Positions 49,893 to 58,846 of a DNA stretch of 64,000 bases are shown piece by piece. Source of the stretch: Muribaculaceae bacterium (GTDB lineage: Bacteria > Bacteroidota > Bacteroidia > Bacteroidales > Muribaculaceae); assembly GCA_023664185.1 (NCBI GenBank), contig JAMPGA010000001.1, positions 210,405 to 274,404 of the forward strand. The letters are read 5' to 3'. The notes beneath the pieces were generated by a model, which saw nothing but the letters and a program-made list of their open reading frames with translations, was not told the origin of the DNA and did no database searches. How positions within the stretch are numbered: the stretch's first letter is position 1; every line of letters begins with the position of its first letter. The position numbers were made by a program, and so were the translations under genes.

Positions 49893-51419
49893 TCAATTTC
49901 CTAATGATAACGTGAACTGTTCGCGGAGTGTCCTCTCAAACAAGGATTTTTCACTGCCCCTGGAGGCCTTTAATATATCCGACGGGCGGTCGGTATTATA
50001 CTCCACTATATTACCGTCAGGGTCAACCAGTATGTAAGTTGGGAAAGCTAAATTTCTATAACACTCGTCTGACTGATTTTTATCGAGCATAGTGTTGCAT
50101 TCGTTCATGCCATGCTTGTTTATGAAATCATTTAGCTTCTTGGGCGAGGGATTCGAAGCGCATACGGTGACAATAGCCAGCTTATCCATAATATCGGAAA
50201 AGTGATCTGTAAAAGTAGACATCACCCCAAACTCTTTTATGCAAGGCCCGCATCCGAAATCCCAGAAGTCGAGATATAGATATTTCCCTTTGAAGTCTTC
50301 GGCGGTCAGGTTGTTTCCGTTGATGTCTTTGAGAGCAAGCCGGGGGAGGGGCTTTCCGGGCATAAGTCGTTCTATCGCGGGGAGAATTTTGCTGATTTCA
50401 CCTTTCAGAGCATCAGATGTGAGCCTTCGATGGATCGGCGATATGTATTTGGCAATGAGCGACGGATCCATCACACGGCTCATTTGACACAGCAGATATG
50501 CGTCGGAAAGGTCGGCGAGCAATGGCGATGGCGATATAGCGCGACGCACATCGCTCTTATGAATGAATTCATCACCCGTGGCGTCAACTGTAAATATCTC
50601 GCTCGCTCTGGTGGCCTCATGCTGCAGATATGCCCTCATGAATTTTTGATATCCTGGATATTTCATCCAATCGTCAGTGTAACGTCTATAATCTATGGCA
50701 GGAAACGCGGCCGATATATAACCTTTGGTCGTGATGTATTGAAGTCCGTCATCGAACACCAGAAAATGTAATGGGGCAAAATAGCCGTTAATTCTGAAAT
50801 ATTCCTCCATACGCGGTGTGCCGTGGTGAGATATAAATGTATCAACTACAGTTTTGTGCCTCTCGTGATATGCCATGGTTTTTCGCACAACATCGGTATA
50901 GAGTGAATCTATTCTCTGTTGTGACCGATCCTTATTTTTACACTCACGGTAAAAGTCATTATAAGTGTGATTGATATCCATATATCGCCCGCGCATTTTG
51001 CGGTGGACAGCAAGCGCCAACTGCAGATCGAGATTTCGTTGGTGATCAGAGGCCGACAGCCACATATCGTCCTCACCTATTGTCATATTGATAGTGTCGC
51101 CACTGCACACCGGTATAGTCACAGTCCCATCAATATACAGATACATCTCCTGTAGATATCCTCGCATGGGTATCGTCATCTCAAAGCGCCCATCTTTATG
51201 GTTTATCACATGCCCGGTATTTTTTATCGGATCAGTGACAGCAAATTTTATCTCCTTGCCGCGCCACGACTTTGACAGCTCCCCCCGAAGCACAAATGAA
51301 GTTTGGGTCATGAGTGAATCTGAGACCCCGGCAGCATACGCGCACATACTCGTAGCTGTCATAACAAAAAGCACAATTAGTCTAAAGAGCTTTGGTTGAT
51401 GTCTTGTATAAGCTTGCAT
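49893..51419 (-). CDS. Exported TlpA-like thioredoxin-fold protein
   Basis: The 508-residue protein has an N-terminal signal segment (LFRLIVLFVMTATSMCAYA), a beta-rich domain of about 110 residues with GHVINHKDGRFEMTIPMRG (DUF4369-like pattern), a helical middle region, and a C-terminal TlpA/AhpC-type thioredoxin domain with FWDFGCGPCIKEF, the CGPC redox site, and FPTYILVDPDGNIV. Such proteins are abundant exported thiol-disulfide proteins in Bacteroidetes. The ATG at 51419 is preferred because it starts the signal. It is AT-richer than the chromosome backbone, like the adjacent pseudogenes, and its stop abuts the sulfatase remnant. Function beyond redox is unknown. Confidence 0.8.
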   Translation of the reverse strand: MQAYTRHQPKLFRLIVLFVMTATSMCAYAAGVSDSLMTQTSFVLRGELSKSWRGKEIKFAVTDPIKNTGHVINHKDGRFEMTIPMRGYLQEMYLYIDGTVTIPVCSGDTINMTIGEDDMWLSASDHQRNLDLQLALAVHRKMRGRYMDINHTYNDFYRECKNKDRSQQRIDSLYTDVVRKTMAYHERHKTVVDTFISHHGTPRMEEYFRINGYFAPLHFLVFDDGLQYITTKGYISAAFPAIDYRRYTDDWMKYPGYQKFMRAYLQHEATRASEIFTVDATGDEFIHKSDVRRAISPSPLLADLSDAYLLCQMSRVMDPSLIAKYISPIHRRLTSDALKGEISKILPAIERLMPGKPLPRLALKDINGNNLTAEDFKGKYLYLDFWDFGCGPCIKEFGVMSTFTDHFSDIMDKLAIVTVCASNPSPKKLNDFINKHGMNECNTMLDKNQSDECYRNLAFPTYILVDPDGNIVEYNTDRPSDILKASRGSEKSLFERTLREQFTLSLGN

Positions 51420-51544
51420 GGTATAGAAGGTAACCGCCGCCATGATTATCGACGACACGCAAAAATACAAAAAAGATTACGGTATAAAGCTGATGGGGCA
51501 ATATTTTTTTCTAACGGCCATACTGGAATTCCACAAAAAAGCAT

Positions 51545-51552
51545 TACTTTTG
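51545..51552 (+). promoter_or_regulatory. -7 element of the GH105 gene
   Basis: TACTTTTG fits TAnnTTTG and lies 24 bp before the ATG at 51577. Confidence 0.55.
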
Positions 51553-51576
51553 TGCTGATTATCACATTTTCACATC

Positions 51577-53001
51577 ATGAACAAACACATCAAACACATA
51601 TTTGCAGCTCTCACGGTGGCCGTGAGCTCTATGATGCCTTTACAGGCTCAGGCCGAAAACCTCGGCACCCCCGATCGTTATTCAGAATGGATGACACGCT
51701 CGGAGATGAAACGTGTCCCCAAAAGTTATCTGCTCGACTTCTCGAGCTCTCCGAAATGGAGCTATGTGATGGGAATTGAGTTGGAGTCGATGCTCGACAC
51801 TTATCTAAAGTATGGGGGCGACGACATACGCAAATATTGCAAGGACTACACCGACAAGATGATAAGCAGCAACGGGACAATTACCGGCTACAAACTGGCC
51901 GATTATAATCTCGACAACGTGCGCACTGGCCACTTCGTCACCCGTATGTATATGCTCTTTCCCGAGGAGAAAAACCTCAAAGCCATACAGACCATGATGA
52001 ACCAGCTCGACAAGCAGCCGCGCACCGAGGAGGGTGTCTACTGGCACAAGGCCATCTACGCCTGGCAGGTGTGGCTCGACGGTATTTTCATGGGTCTCCC
52101 CTTCCGTACCCTCACCGCTGCCAATCTCTATGAGCCCGACAAGGCTGCCGCTATATATGACGATGCCGTAGACCAGGTGACCAAGACCTATCAGCGCACA
52201 CTCGATGAGAAAACCGGTCTCAACCGCCATGCCTGGGACGAGACTCACGAGATGTTTTGGTGCGACAAGGAGACAGGCCTCTCACAGCACTGCTGGGGAC
52301 GCGCCCAAGGTTGGTATACCATGGCTCTCGTGGAGCTGCTCGATTCCCTGCCCGAGGACTACAGCCGCCGCAGAGAGGTGAAAGACCTGCTGGTGAAGGT
52401 GTTTGACGCCATCCTGAAATGGCAGGACAAGGACACCCACACATGGTATCAGGTGATGGACTCGCCCGAGCGCGAAGGCAACTATCTCGAGGCCACCGCT
52501 TCGTCCATGTTTGCCTACTCGCTGCTCAAAGCCGGCCGCAAGGGGTGGGTTGATCCCAAATACACCGAAGAGGGTCTGAAGGCATATCAGGGTGTGGTAG
52601 ACCAGTTTATAAAGGTCAACAAAGACGGCACCATCTCGCTCACCAAGTGCTGCTCTGTGGCAGGCCTTGGCCCTGGTATCAGCGACAAGGTACTCGCAGC
52701 TGCCCCCAACGTGAAGGAAAACCGCAGACGCGACGGCTCGTTTGAATACTATCTGAGCGAGCCCGTGCGCGACAACGATGCCAAAGGCGTGGGCCCCTTC
52801 ATATGGGCTTCGCTCGAGCGCGAGACCCTGGCCGAGTCGCTCGAGACATCAATAACAGTCATCGAGACCTCTGCAGCCGACTCTGAGCCCGAGGTCTACA
52901 ACCTCCATGGCATCAAGGAAGCCGACACATCGTCGCTCCCCGCCGGAGTCTACATCTGCCGCCAGGGCAACCAGGTGTCGAAACGCCTCATCACAAAATA
53001 A
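51577..53001 (+). CDS. GH105 unsaturated rhamnogalacturonyl/glucuronyl hydrolase with T9SS-like tail
   Basis: GH105 enzymes remove the unsaturated uronic acid left at chain ends by pectate or rhamnogalacturonan lyases. The 474-residue protein has a signal peptide ending at AQA, an (alpha/alpha)6 barrel with KWSYVMGIELESM, HKAIYAWQVWLDGIFMG (Asp168 as the likely acid), WGRAQGWYTMALVELLD and a KDTHTWYQVMDSPEREGNYLE-type late motif. After about residue 435 a T9SS-like tail follows: EVYNLHGIKEADTSSLPAGV then NQVSKRLITK. The tail suggests type IX export or surface anchoring, not seen in the two GH28 proteins nearby. Own promoter; no clear terminator. Confidence 0.88.
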   Translation: MNKHIKHIFAALTVAVSSMMPLQAQAENLGTPDRYSEWMTRSEMKRVPKSYLLDFSSSPKWSYVMGIELESMLDTYLKYGGDDIRKYCKDYTDKMISSNGTITGYKLADYNLDNVRTGHFVTRMYMLFPEEKNLKAIQTMMNQLDKQPRTEEGVYWHKAIYAWQVWLDGIFMGLPFRTLTAANLYEPDKAAAIYDDAVDQVTKTYQRTLDEKTGLNRHAWDETHEMFWCDKETGLSQHCWGRAQGWYTMALVELLDSLPEDYSRRREVKDLLVKVFDAILKWQDKDTHTWYQVMDSPEREGNYLEATASSMFAYSLLKAGRKGWVDPKYTEEGLKAYQGVVDQFIKVNKDGTISLTKCCSVAGLGPGISDKVLAAAPNVKENRRRDGSFEYYLSEPVRDNDAKGVGPFIWASLERETLAESLETSITVIETSAADSEPEVYNLHGIKEADTSSLPAGVYICRQGNQVSKRLITK

Positions 53002-53059
53002 TCGCGCCTTTTCAGAGCCTTTCGGGGTGGCTCATGAAGATTTGTTGCTGATTTTTTCA

Positions 53060-53067
53060 TAACTTTG
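53060..53067 (+). promoter_or_regulatory. -7 element of rsmA-mgtE
   Basis: TAACTTTG is a perfect match 25 bp before the rsmA ATG at 53093. Confidence 0.65.
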
Positions 53068-53092
53068 CAGCTCAAATCAAACACTCGGGACT

Positions 53093-53896
53093 ATGAGAAG
53101 AGAGACCACCCCACGCTCAGGGCTCGTAAAGCCCAAGAAAGCTCTCGGGCAACATTTTCTGACCGACGAGTCGGTGGCAGCGCGTATAGCAGCCACCCTC
53201 GCAGACTATAGCTCTCTGCCGGTGCTCGAAGTGGGCCCCGGCATGGGTGTGCTCACAAAACACCTTATATCGTCGGGTCACAACGTCAAAGTGGCCGAGA
53301 TCGACGGTGAGTCCATCGAATATCTGCGCTATCACTTCCCCGAGCTCAGCGGCCGCATCCTCGACGCCGACTTTCTCAAACTCAACCTTGCCTCGGTGTT
53401 TCCGGGCGCAGAGAAGATCAGCGTCATCGGCAACTACCCCTACAACATCTCTTCGCAGATATTCTTTCACATCCTCGACTACCGCGACCTGGTGCAGGTG
53501 TGCTCAGGCATGCTGCAGCGCGAGGTGGCCGAGCGCCTCGCTGCTCCGGCCGGCACCAAGGCACGCGGCATACTGAGCGTATTGCTGCAGGCATGGTATG
53601 ATGTGGACTACCTCTTCACCGTTCCTCCAAACGTGTTCAATCCACCGCCCAAGGTGCAGAGCGGTGTCATAATTATGCGCCGCAACGCCGTCACCGACCT
53701 GGGCTGCGACGAACGGGCGTTCAAGACCGTGGTAAAGACAGCCTTCGGGCAGCGGCGCAAGACGCTGCGCAACTCGCTAAGACCTTTGCTGACTCCAGGA
53801 CGCTCATTTCCCGAATCGCCACTGCTGGCCATGCGCCCCGAGCAGCTCACAGTAGAGCAGTTCGTTGAACTCACCAATATGCTCCGCAGCGAATGA
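53093..53896 (+). CDS. rsmA: 16S rRNA (adenine1518/1519-N6,N6)-dimethyltransferase
   Basis: RsmA (KsgA) dimethylates two adjacent adenines near the 3' end of 16S rRNA, a late step of 30S assembly. The 267-residue protein has KALGQHFLTDESVAARI at the start, the SAM motif VLEVGPGMGVLTKHL, EIDGESIEYL, and catalytic motif IV NYPYNISSQI. The C-terminal helical domain contains VPPNVFNPPPKVQSGVI and FGQRRKTLRNSL, both diagnostic. Its stop overlaps the mgtE ATG (ATGA), so the two are translationally coupled. Confidence 0.96.
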   Translation: MRRETTPRSGLVKPKKALGQHFLTDESVAARIAATLADYSSLPVLEVGPGMGVLTKHLISSGHNVKVAEIDGESIEYLRYHFPELSGRILDADFLKLNLASVFPGAEKISVIGNYPYNISSQIFFHILDYRDLVQVCSGMLQREVAERLAAPAGTKARGILSVLLQAWYDVDYLFTVPPNVFNPPPKVQSGVIIMRRNAVTDLGCDERAFKTVVKTAFGQRRKTLRNSLRPLLTPGRSFPESPLLAMRPEQLTVEQFVELTNMLRSE

Positions 53897-55257
53897 AAGA
53901 ATTTACTCCTGAATATCTCAACCATCTACACAAGATAATCGAGGACCACGCCGACGACGCGGCCCGCGCCGAGCTCGACGATCTGCACCCCGCCGACATT
54001 GCCGACCTCTACCGCGACCTCGACCTTGAGGATGCCGAGTATCTGTTCCGGCTGCTGGGCGAGGATGCACAGGCCGATGTGCTCATGGAGCTCGATGAGG
54101 ACGAGCGTTCGCGCCTGCTTTCGAAGATGGATGCCGAGGATATAGCCAAGCAGCTCGAACACCTCGACACCGACGACGCCGTCGACATTATCCAGGAACT
54201 CGACGAGCAGGACCGCGACAAGATCCTCAGCCACATCGACGACGTGGAGCAGGCAGGCGACATCATAGACCTGCTGCAATATGACGAGGACACCGCCGGC
54301 GGCCTCATGGGCACGGAGATGATCGTGGTAAACGAGAACTGGAGCATGCCCGAGTGCATTAAGCAGATGAGGATGCAGGCCGAGGATATGGACGAGGTCT
54401 ACTACGTCTATGTGGTGGACAACGACGACCGTCTGCGCGGCACTCTCCCACTCAAAAAGCTCATCACTCACCCCTCCGTATCCAAGATAAAACACGTCAT
54501 GGAGACCGACCCCGTGGCCGTGAAAGCCGACACGCCCATCGACGATGTGGCCCTCGACTTTGAGAAATACGACCTCGTGGCCATGCCGGTGGTCGACTCC
54601 ATAGGCCGACTGCTGGGTCGCATCACCGTGGACGACGTGATGGACAAGGTGCGCGACTCATCCGAACGCGACTACCAGTTGGCATCAGGTCTGTCGGGCG
54701 ACGTGGAGAGCGACGACAAACTCATCACCCAAACCAAAGCCCGCCTGCCCTGGCTGCTCATAGGCATGATAGGCGGCATATGCAACTCTATAATCCTGGG
54801 ACGCTTTGAAGGAGGCTTTGCCGTAGACCCCGCTCTGGCTCTGTTCATTCCCCTTATAGGTGGCACCGGCGGCAATGTGGGCACACAGTCGTCGGCCATC
54901 GTAGTGCAGGGTCTGGCCAACGGCTCGCTCGACGTGAAGAAGTCGGCCGCACAGCTGCTCAAAGAGCTCGGCGTGGGACTGCTCAACGGCTCGATAATAG
55001 CCCTGCTGGTGTTTCTCTACAACTGGCTCACCATAGGCGACGGACACATGGCCACCACCTATGCCGTGTCGCTATCGCTGTTCTGCGTAGTGATGTTTGC
55101 CTCGGTGTTCGGCACATTTGTCCCCCTCACGCTCGAAAAACTCAAGATAGACCCGGCTCTGGCCACAGGCCCCTTCATATCCATCACCAACGACATCATA
55201 GGCATGGTCATCTACATGGCCATCTCTTCGTGGCTCCTGGTTCTCTTCCACGTTTGA
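53893..55257 (+). CDS. mgtE: Magnesium transporter MgtE
   Basis: MgtE is a Mg2+-gated channel for Mg2+ uptake. The 454-residue protein has the acidic superhelical N domain (about 1-130, DLHPADIADLYRDLDLEDAE, ELDEQDRDKIL), two CBS domains (about 135-260), a connecting helix, and five membrane helices (about 285-454) with the PLIGGTGGNVGTQSSAIVVQ pore motif and VPLTLEKLKIDPALATGPFI. All Mg-sensing Asp/Glu-rich surfaces are kept. It overlaps rsmA by 4 nt; such pairing with rsmA is common in Bacteroidales. Confidence 0.96.
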   Translation: MKEFTPEYLNHLHKIIEDHADDAARAELDDLHPADIADLYRDLDLEDAEYLFRLLGEDAQADVLMELDEDERSRLLSKMDAEDIAKQLEHLDTDDAVDIIQELDEQDRDKILSHIDDVEQAGDIIDLLQYDEDTAGGLMGTEMIVVNENWSMPECIKQMRMQAEDMDEVYYVYVVDNDDRLRGTLPLKKLITHPSVSKIKHVMETDPVAVKADTPIDDVALDFEKYDLVAMPVVDSIGRLLGRITVDDVMDKVRDSSERDYQLASGLSGDVESDDKLITQTKARLPWLLIGMIGGICNSIILGRFEGGFAVDPALALFIPLIGGTGGNVGTQSSAIVVQGLANGSLDVKKSAAQLLKELGVGLLNGSIIALLVFLYNWLTIGDGHMATTYAVSLSLFCVVMFASVFGTFVPLTLEKLKIDPALATGPFISITNDIIGMVIYMAISSWLLVLFHV

Positions 55258-55275
55258 GAACTCGGAATTTTTGTG

Positions 55276-55283
55276 TAACTTTG
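55276..55283 (+). promoter_or_regulatory. -33/-7 promoter of the TPR gene
   Basis: TAACTTTG with TTTG at 55253-55256 (19-bp spacer, overlapping the end of mgtE) is a full promoter. Leader about 52 nt. Confidence 0.7.
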
Positions 55284-55340
55284 CCAACCGTAACCCCATA
55301 AACAATCATTATCCTCCCCCCTCACACAGACGCTTCAGCT

Positions 55341-56957
55341 ATGACCCACCACACACTTTCAGTGAATATCCGCAATCTCATCCTGGCAGTGGCTGCACTG
55401 ATATGCTCAGTCCCCGCCGCCTTGGCGCAGTCCTACAACGACCCCATGACCGATGCTCTGCTCAAGGCCTACGGCCAGCTGCTCGACGAAGACCCGCGCG
55501 ACCCCGAGACCCTCTTCCGCCGCGCTTCGCTCTACTATAAGCACAACGACTATATCCGTGCGCTCGACGACCTGAACACCGCCATAAAATATTTCGGTCC
55601 CGACCAGACCGACGAGCGCCGCCAGGCTCTGGAGATCAGAGCCAATGTGCTCATGGCCATGCAGAAATATGAGCAGGCCCTGGCCGACCTGAACGAGCTC
55701 ATTGATGGCGACAATCCCAACTTTCCCCTTCTCTACGAGCGCGCCACAGCCCTCTACGAGTTGGGACGCTATCAGGAGGCAAAGACCGACTTCAACCGCA
55801 TGCTTCGCCTCAACCCCTATAGCCGCGAGGCCACTCTCGGCCTGGCCCGTGTGGCCGTGAAGGAAAACAACCTGGGCACCGCCAACGAACTGGCCGACCG
55901 CGCCGTGTCCATGACCCCCTCCGACCCCGACATATATATACGCCGCGCTTCGGTGCGCACTCTGATGGGCGACCGCTCTGGCGCCGTCGACGACTATATC
56001 ACGGCCATCTCGCTCGACCCCGCCAACACACCGCGTGCCCTGGCTGAGCTCGTCACCCTTTCGCGTGCCGACTATCCGGCAGTCATGGCAGGCCTCTCAA
56101 ACGCCATCGCCAAGGCTCCCCGCAACGGCATGTTCTACTTCATACGCGGCATGATAGCCCAGGGCCACTGCAACTACCTGGCCGCCATTGCCGACTATGA
56201 CCGCATCATCAACGAAAATCTCGACTCATATCCCGGCCTCAACGCCGCTCTGGCCGAATGCTACTATGCTCTGGGGCGTTATGACATAGCTCTGCTCAAT
56301 GCCGACTATGCCATCTCGGCCACCGACAACAACGCCTTCTACTATATGCTCAAGTCGCGCATACTCCACGCTCAAAACGACAATGTCGGGGCACTCGACG
56401 CCGCCGAGAAGGCGCTCGAAAAAGAGCCCGAAATGATCGACGCGCTCGTCTGCAAGGCGCTGGCTCTGCTCGGCCAGGGGGAAAGCGCCGATGCTTCTGT
56501 GGCGCTGAGCGAAGCAGCCATGATCTCGGCCGAAGACCCCATGATAGCCATTCTGCGCGGCTGGGTGCTGGACAACTATCGCAACCAGCACGCCAACGCC
56601 GAGAGAGCCTGGGAGCAGGTGCTCGACATGGACTTCGACTTCGACAATGTGCGCTCGCTGCGCGGGTTTGCCCTGCTCAGCCTGGGACGCACCGACCAGG
56701 CCGAATCATGGATGGAACGTGTGCTCAACACCGCCAACGACTATGACGGCGCTGTAAACTACTATGCCGCATGCCTTTATTCACAGATGGGACAGACCGA
56801 CCATGCTCTGCGCTGCATGGAGGCTTCGCTTGAAAAAGGCTATGCCGACTACCACAACTGGACCGTTGCCTCGGAGGCCAACGTAAACTGCTCACCCCTG
56901 CGCCAGGATCCCCGCTTCAAACAGCTGCTCGACAAATACTCCCAGCTGTTCAGATAA
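55341..56957 (+). CDS. Exported tetratricopeptide-repeat protein
   Basis: The 538-residue protein starts with a signal peptide (hydrophobic LILAVAALICSVPAALA, cut before QSYND) and then consists almost wholly of TPR-type helix pairs: LFRRASLYYKHNDYIRALDDLNTA, MQKYEQALADLNELI, LYERATALYELGRYQEAKTDF, YIRRASVRTLMGDRSGAVDDY and further repeats to the end. TPR proteins act as protein-binding scaffolds; partner and role are unknown. It lies in the periplasm or is anchored outside. A promoter precedes it and a strong terminator follows, so it is monocistronic. Confidence 0.9.
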   Translation: MTHHTLSVNIRNLILAVAALICSVPAALAQSYNDPMTDALLKAYGQLLDEDPRDPETLFRRASLYYKHNDYIRALDDLNTAIKYFGPDQTDERRQALEIRANVLMAMQKYEQALADLNELIDGDNPNFPLLYERATALYELGRYQEAKTDFNRMLRLNPYSREATLGLARVAVKENNLGTANELADRAVSMTPSDPDIYIRRASVRTLMGDRSGAVDDYITAISLDPANTPRALAELVTLSRADYPAVMAGLSNAIAKAPRNGMFYFIRGMIAQGHCNYLAAIADYDRIINENLDSYPGLNAALAECYYALGRYDIALLNADYAISATDNNAFYYMLKSRILHAQNDNVGALDAAEKALEKEPEMIDALVCKALALLGQGESADASVALSEAAMISAEDPMIAILRGWVLDNYRNQHANAERAWEQVLDMDFDFDNVRSLRGFALLSLGRTDQAESWMERVLNTANDYDGAVNYYAACLYSQMGQTDHALRCMEASLEKGYADYHNWTVASEANVNCSPLRQDPRFKQLLDKYSQLFR

Positions 56958-56992
56958 GCTGGCCTAAACAGCCTCACACTTCAACCAACATA

Positions 56993-57032
56993 AGCGTTTC
57001 GGCAGAAAAATTCTACCGAAACGCTCTTTTTT
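56993..57032 (+). terminator. Rho-independent terminator of the TPR gene
   Basis: AGCGTTTCGG (56993-57002) pairs perfectly with CCGAAACGCT (57016-57025), followed by C and six T residues. Confidence 0.85.
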
Positions 57033-57106
57033 CAAGAAATTTGCCAAATTATTTTGCCGCTTCGCGGAAACATGCTAATTTCGCGCCTTTAATTCCATAT
57101 ATAATT

Positions 57107-58534
57107 ATGTTACCAAAAAGCAGTAAGATCAACGGCGGCTGGCTGTTGGTTGTAATCGTATTGATTCTGTTCAGTGTTGTAGGCGTCAAGCTCGATGTTC
57201 AGGAAGGGCAGTTCGATCTGGCAGGCGACCATATCTGGGCCAACGTGGCCTGGATGATAACGGCCACAATCTTCGTGCTGATGATGACACCCGGACTGTC
57301 ATTCTTCTATGGCGGCATGGTGCGCTCCAAAAACGTCATCTCAACCATGCTCCAGAGCTTCATCGTCATGGGCTTTGTCAGTGTGATATGGGTAGTGTTC
57401 GGTTTCGGACTGGCCTTCGGCGACGACATTTGCCACATCATAGGCAATCCCACAGACTTCTTCATGCTGAGAAACGTAGGAGTAAAAAATGTCACCGACC
57501 CCGCCTCAGAGTTCTCGCAGATAGGGATGGTCACCACCACAATTCCCCTGGCACTGTTTGCACTATTTCAGATGAAGTTTGCCATCATCACCCCTTCCCT
57601 CATCACCGGAGCCTTTGCCGAGCGCGTGCATTTTGCCGGATATCTGCTGTTTATGGTGCTCTGGACGGTGCTTGTCTACTGCCCTCTGGCCCATTGCACC
57701 TGGCACCCCGAAGGACTCTTTGCTCAGATGCACGTCCACGACTTCGCCGGCGGCATCGTGGTGCATGCAGCTTCAGGCATCGCCGCCCTGGCCGGAGCCA
57801 TGTTTCTGGGCAAGCGCCACACGGCCGAGGGTGAGTCGGCCAAGCCTGCCAATGTCCCCTTTGTGCTTCTGGGAGCCGCCCTGCTCTGGCTGGGATGGTT
57901 TGGCTTTAACGGAGGCAGCTCGCTGGCAGCCGACGGCATAGCCGTGTCGGCCTTCCTCAACACCAACACCGCCGCAGCCACCGCCATGATAGCATGGATA
58001 GCGCTCGACGGACTGCGCGGCCGTAAACCCTCGGCCATGGGCGCAGCCATCGGAGCCGTGGTGGGTCTCGTGGCCATCACACCCTGCGCCGGATGGGTCA
58101 CCGTGGGTCAGAGCATCTTCATAGCCTTCTTCATCACCGTGTGCTGCAACATGGCCGTATGTTGGAAAGGCTACAGCCGTGTGCTCGACGATGCCCTCGA
58201 CGTATTCCCGACTCACGGCCTGGGAGGCATTATAGGCACTGTGCTCACCGGCATCTTCGCCTACGACTACTTTGCAGCCTCCGACCCCGACATGATCTCG
58301 CGCAGCCAGTTTTTCATAAACCACATCATAGTGCTGGCAGGTGTGTTTGCCTACACCTTCATTATGAGCTACAGCCTCTACTGGCTCACAAACAAGATAG
58401 TGCCCATGCGTGTGTCGGGCTGGAACGAAAAGGTAGGCCTCGACTCCTCGCAGCATGGCGAGGAATACGGCTCAGAAGCCGCCCTCGAACTCCCCTCCGA
58501 AGACCAGTGGATCAGAAGCGTCGAAGAAAACTGA
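57107..58534 (+). CDS. amt: Ammonium transporter
   Basis: Amt proteins conduct ammonium across the inner membrane. The 475-residue protein has about 11-12 membrane helices with PGLSFFYGGMVRSKN, AFAERVHFAGYLLF, the first pore His in GGIVVHAASGIAALAG and the second in DVFPTHGLGGIIGTVLTGIF. The Trp/Phe gate region is in place. The ATG at 57107 begins the mature-like N terminus (MLPKSSKINGGW); the longer upstream reading crosses a terminator. No glnK/P-II gene is adjacent, which is unusual for Amt operons but seen in Bacteroidales. Confidence 0.94.
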   Translation: MLPKSSKINGGWLLVVIVLILFSVVGVKLDVQEGQFDLAGDHIWANVAWMITATIFVLMMTPGLSFFYGGMVRSKNVISTMLQSFIVMGFVSVIWVVFGFGLAFGDDICHIIGNPTDFFMLRNVGVKNVTDPASEFSQIGMVTTTIPLALFALFQMKFAIITPSLITGAFAERVHFAGYLLFMVLWTVLVYCPLAHCTWHPEGLFAQMHVHDFAGGIVVHAASGIAALAGAMFLGKRHTAEGESAKPANVPFVLLGAALLWLGWFGFNGGSSLAADGIAVSAFLNTNTAAATAMIAWIALDGLRGRKPSAMGAAIGAVVGLVAITPCAGWVTVGQSIFIAFFITVCCNMAVCWKGYSRVLDDALDVFPTHGLGGIIGTVLTGIFAYDYFAASDPDMISRSQFFINHIIVLAGVFAYTFIMSYSLYWLTNKIVPMRVSGWNEKVGLDSSQHGEEYGSEAALELPSEDQWIRSVEEN

Positions 58535-58831
58535 CAATCCCTCTGGTCTTATAGGGTGTCGGCTTGCGGCTTGTGTGCTAACCCAGACCCTCGCAAGCCA
58601 ACTTCGATTCACTCGTAGTCATGCGGAATACAGAGAAAAGCCCTTCGGGCTTAACTTGAAGTCGCAAATTGCGACCTCAAATACAAACTTGGTATATATA
58701 CAATGCCTATAAGACATCAATAATCAAAAACATATTTGAAAATCAATTAGCGAGAACGCGAATTATATAAGTTCAGTCCGATTCGAGTGTATATCTTCCT
58801 CCTCTTTTTTGCTCCTGACGCATATTTTGAG
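58535..58831. other. Intergenic region with two hairpins between amt and recF
   Basis: No protein gene is supported in this 300-bp gap. It holds AAGCCCTTCGGGCTT (58638-58652), a compact hairpin without a plus-strand T run, and GTCGCAAATTGCGAC (58661-58675), a perfect palindrome. The second half is AT-rich. It might contain an untranslated tail of amt or a small RNA, but I cannot show either. Confidence 0.5.
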
Positions 58832-58839
58832 TAACTTTG
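58832..58839 (+). promoter_or_regulatory. -33/-7 promoter of the recF operon
   Basis: TTTG at 58808-58811 and TAACTTTG at 58832-58839, 20-bp spacer. The -7 element ends 7 bp before the recF ATG, so the mRNA would be almost leaderless. Confidence 0.75.
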
Positions 58840-58846
58840 CACTTGT

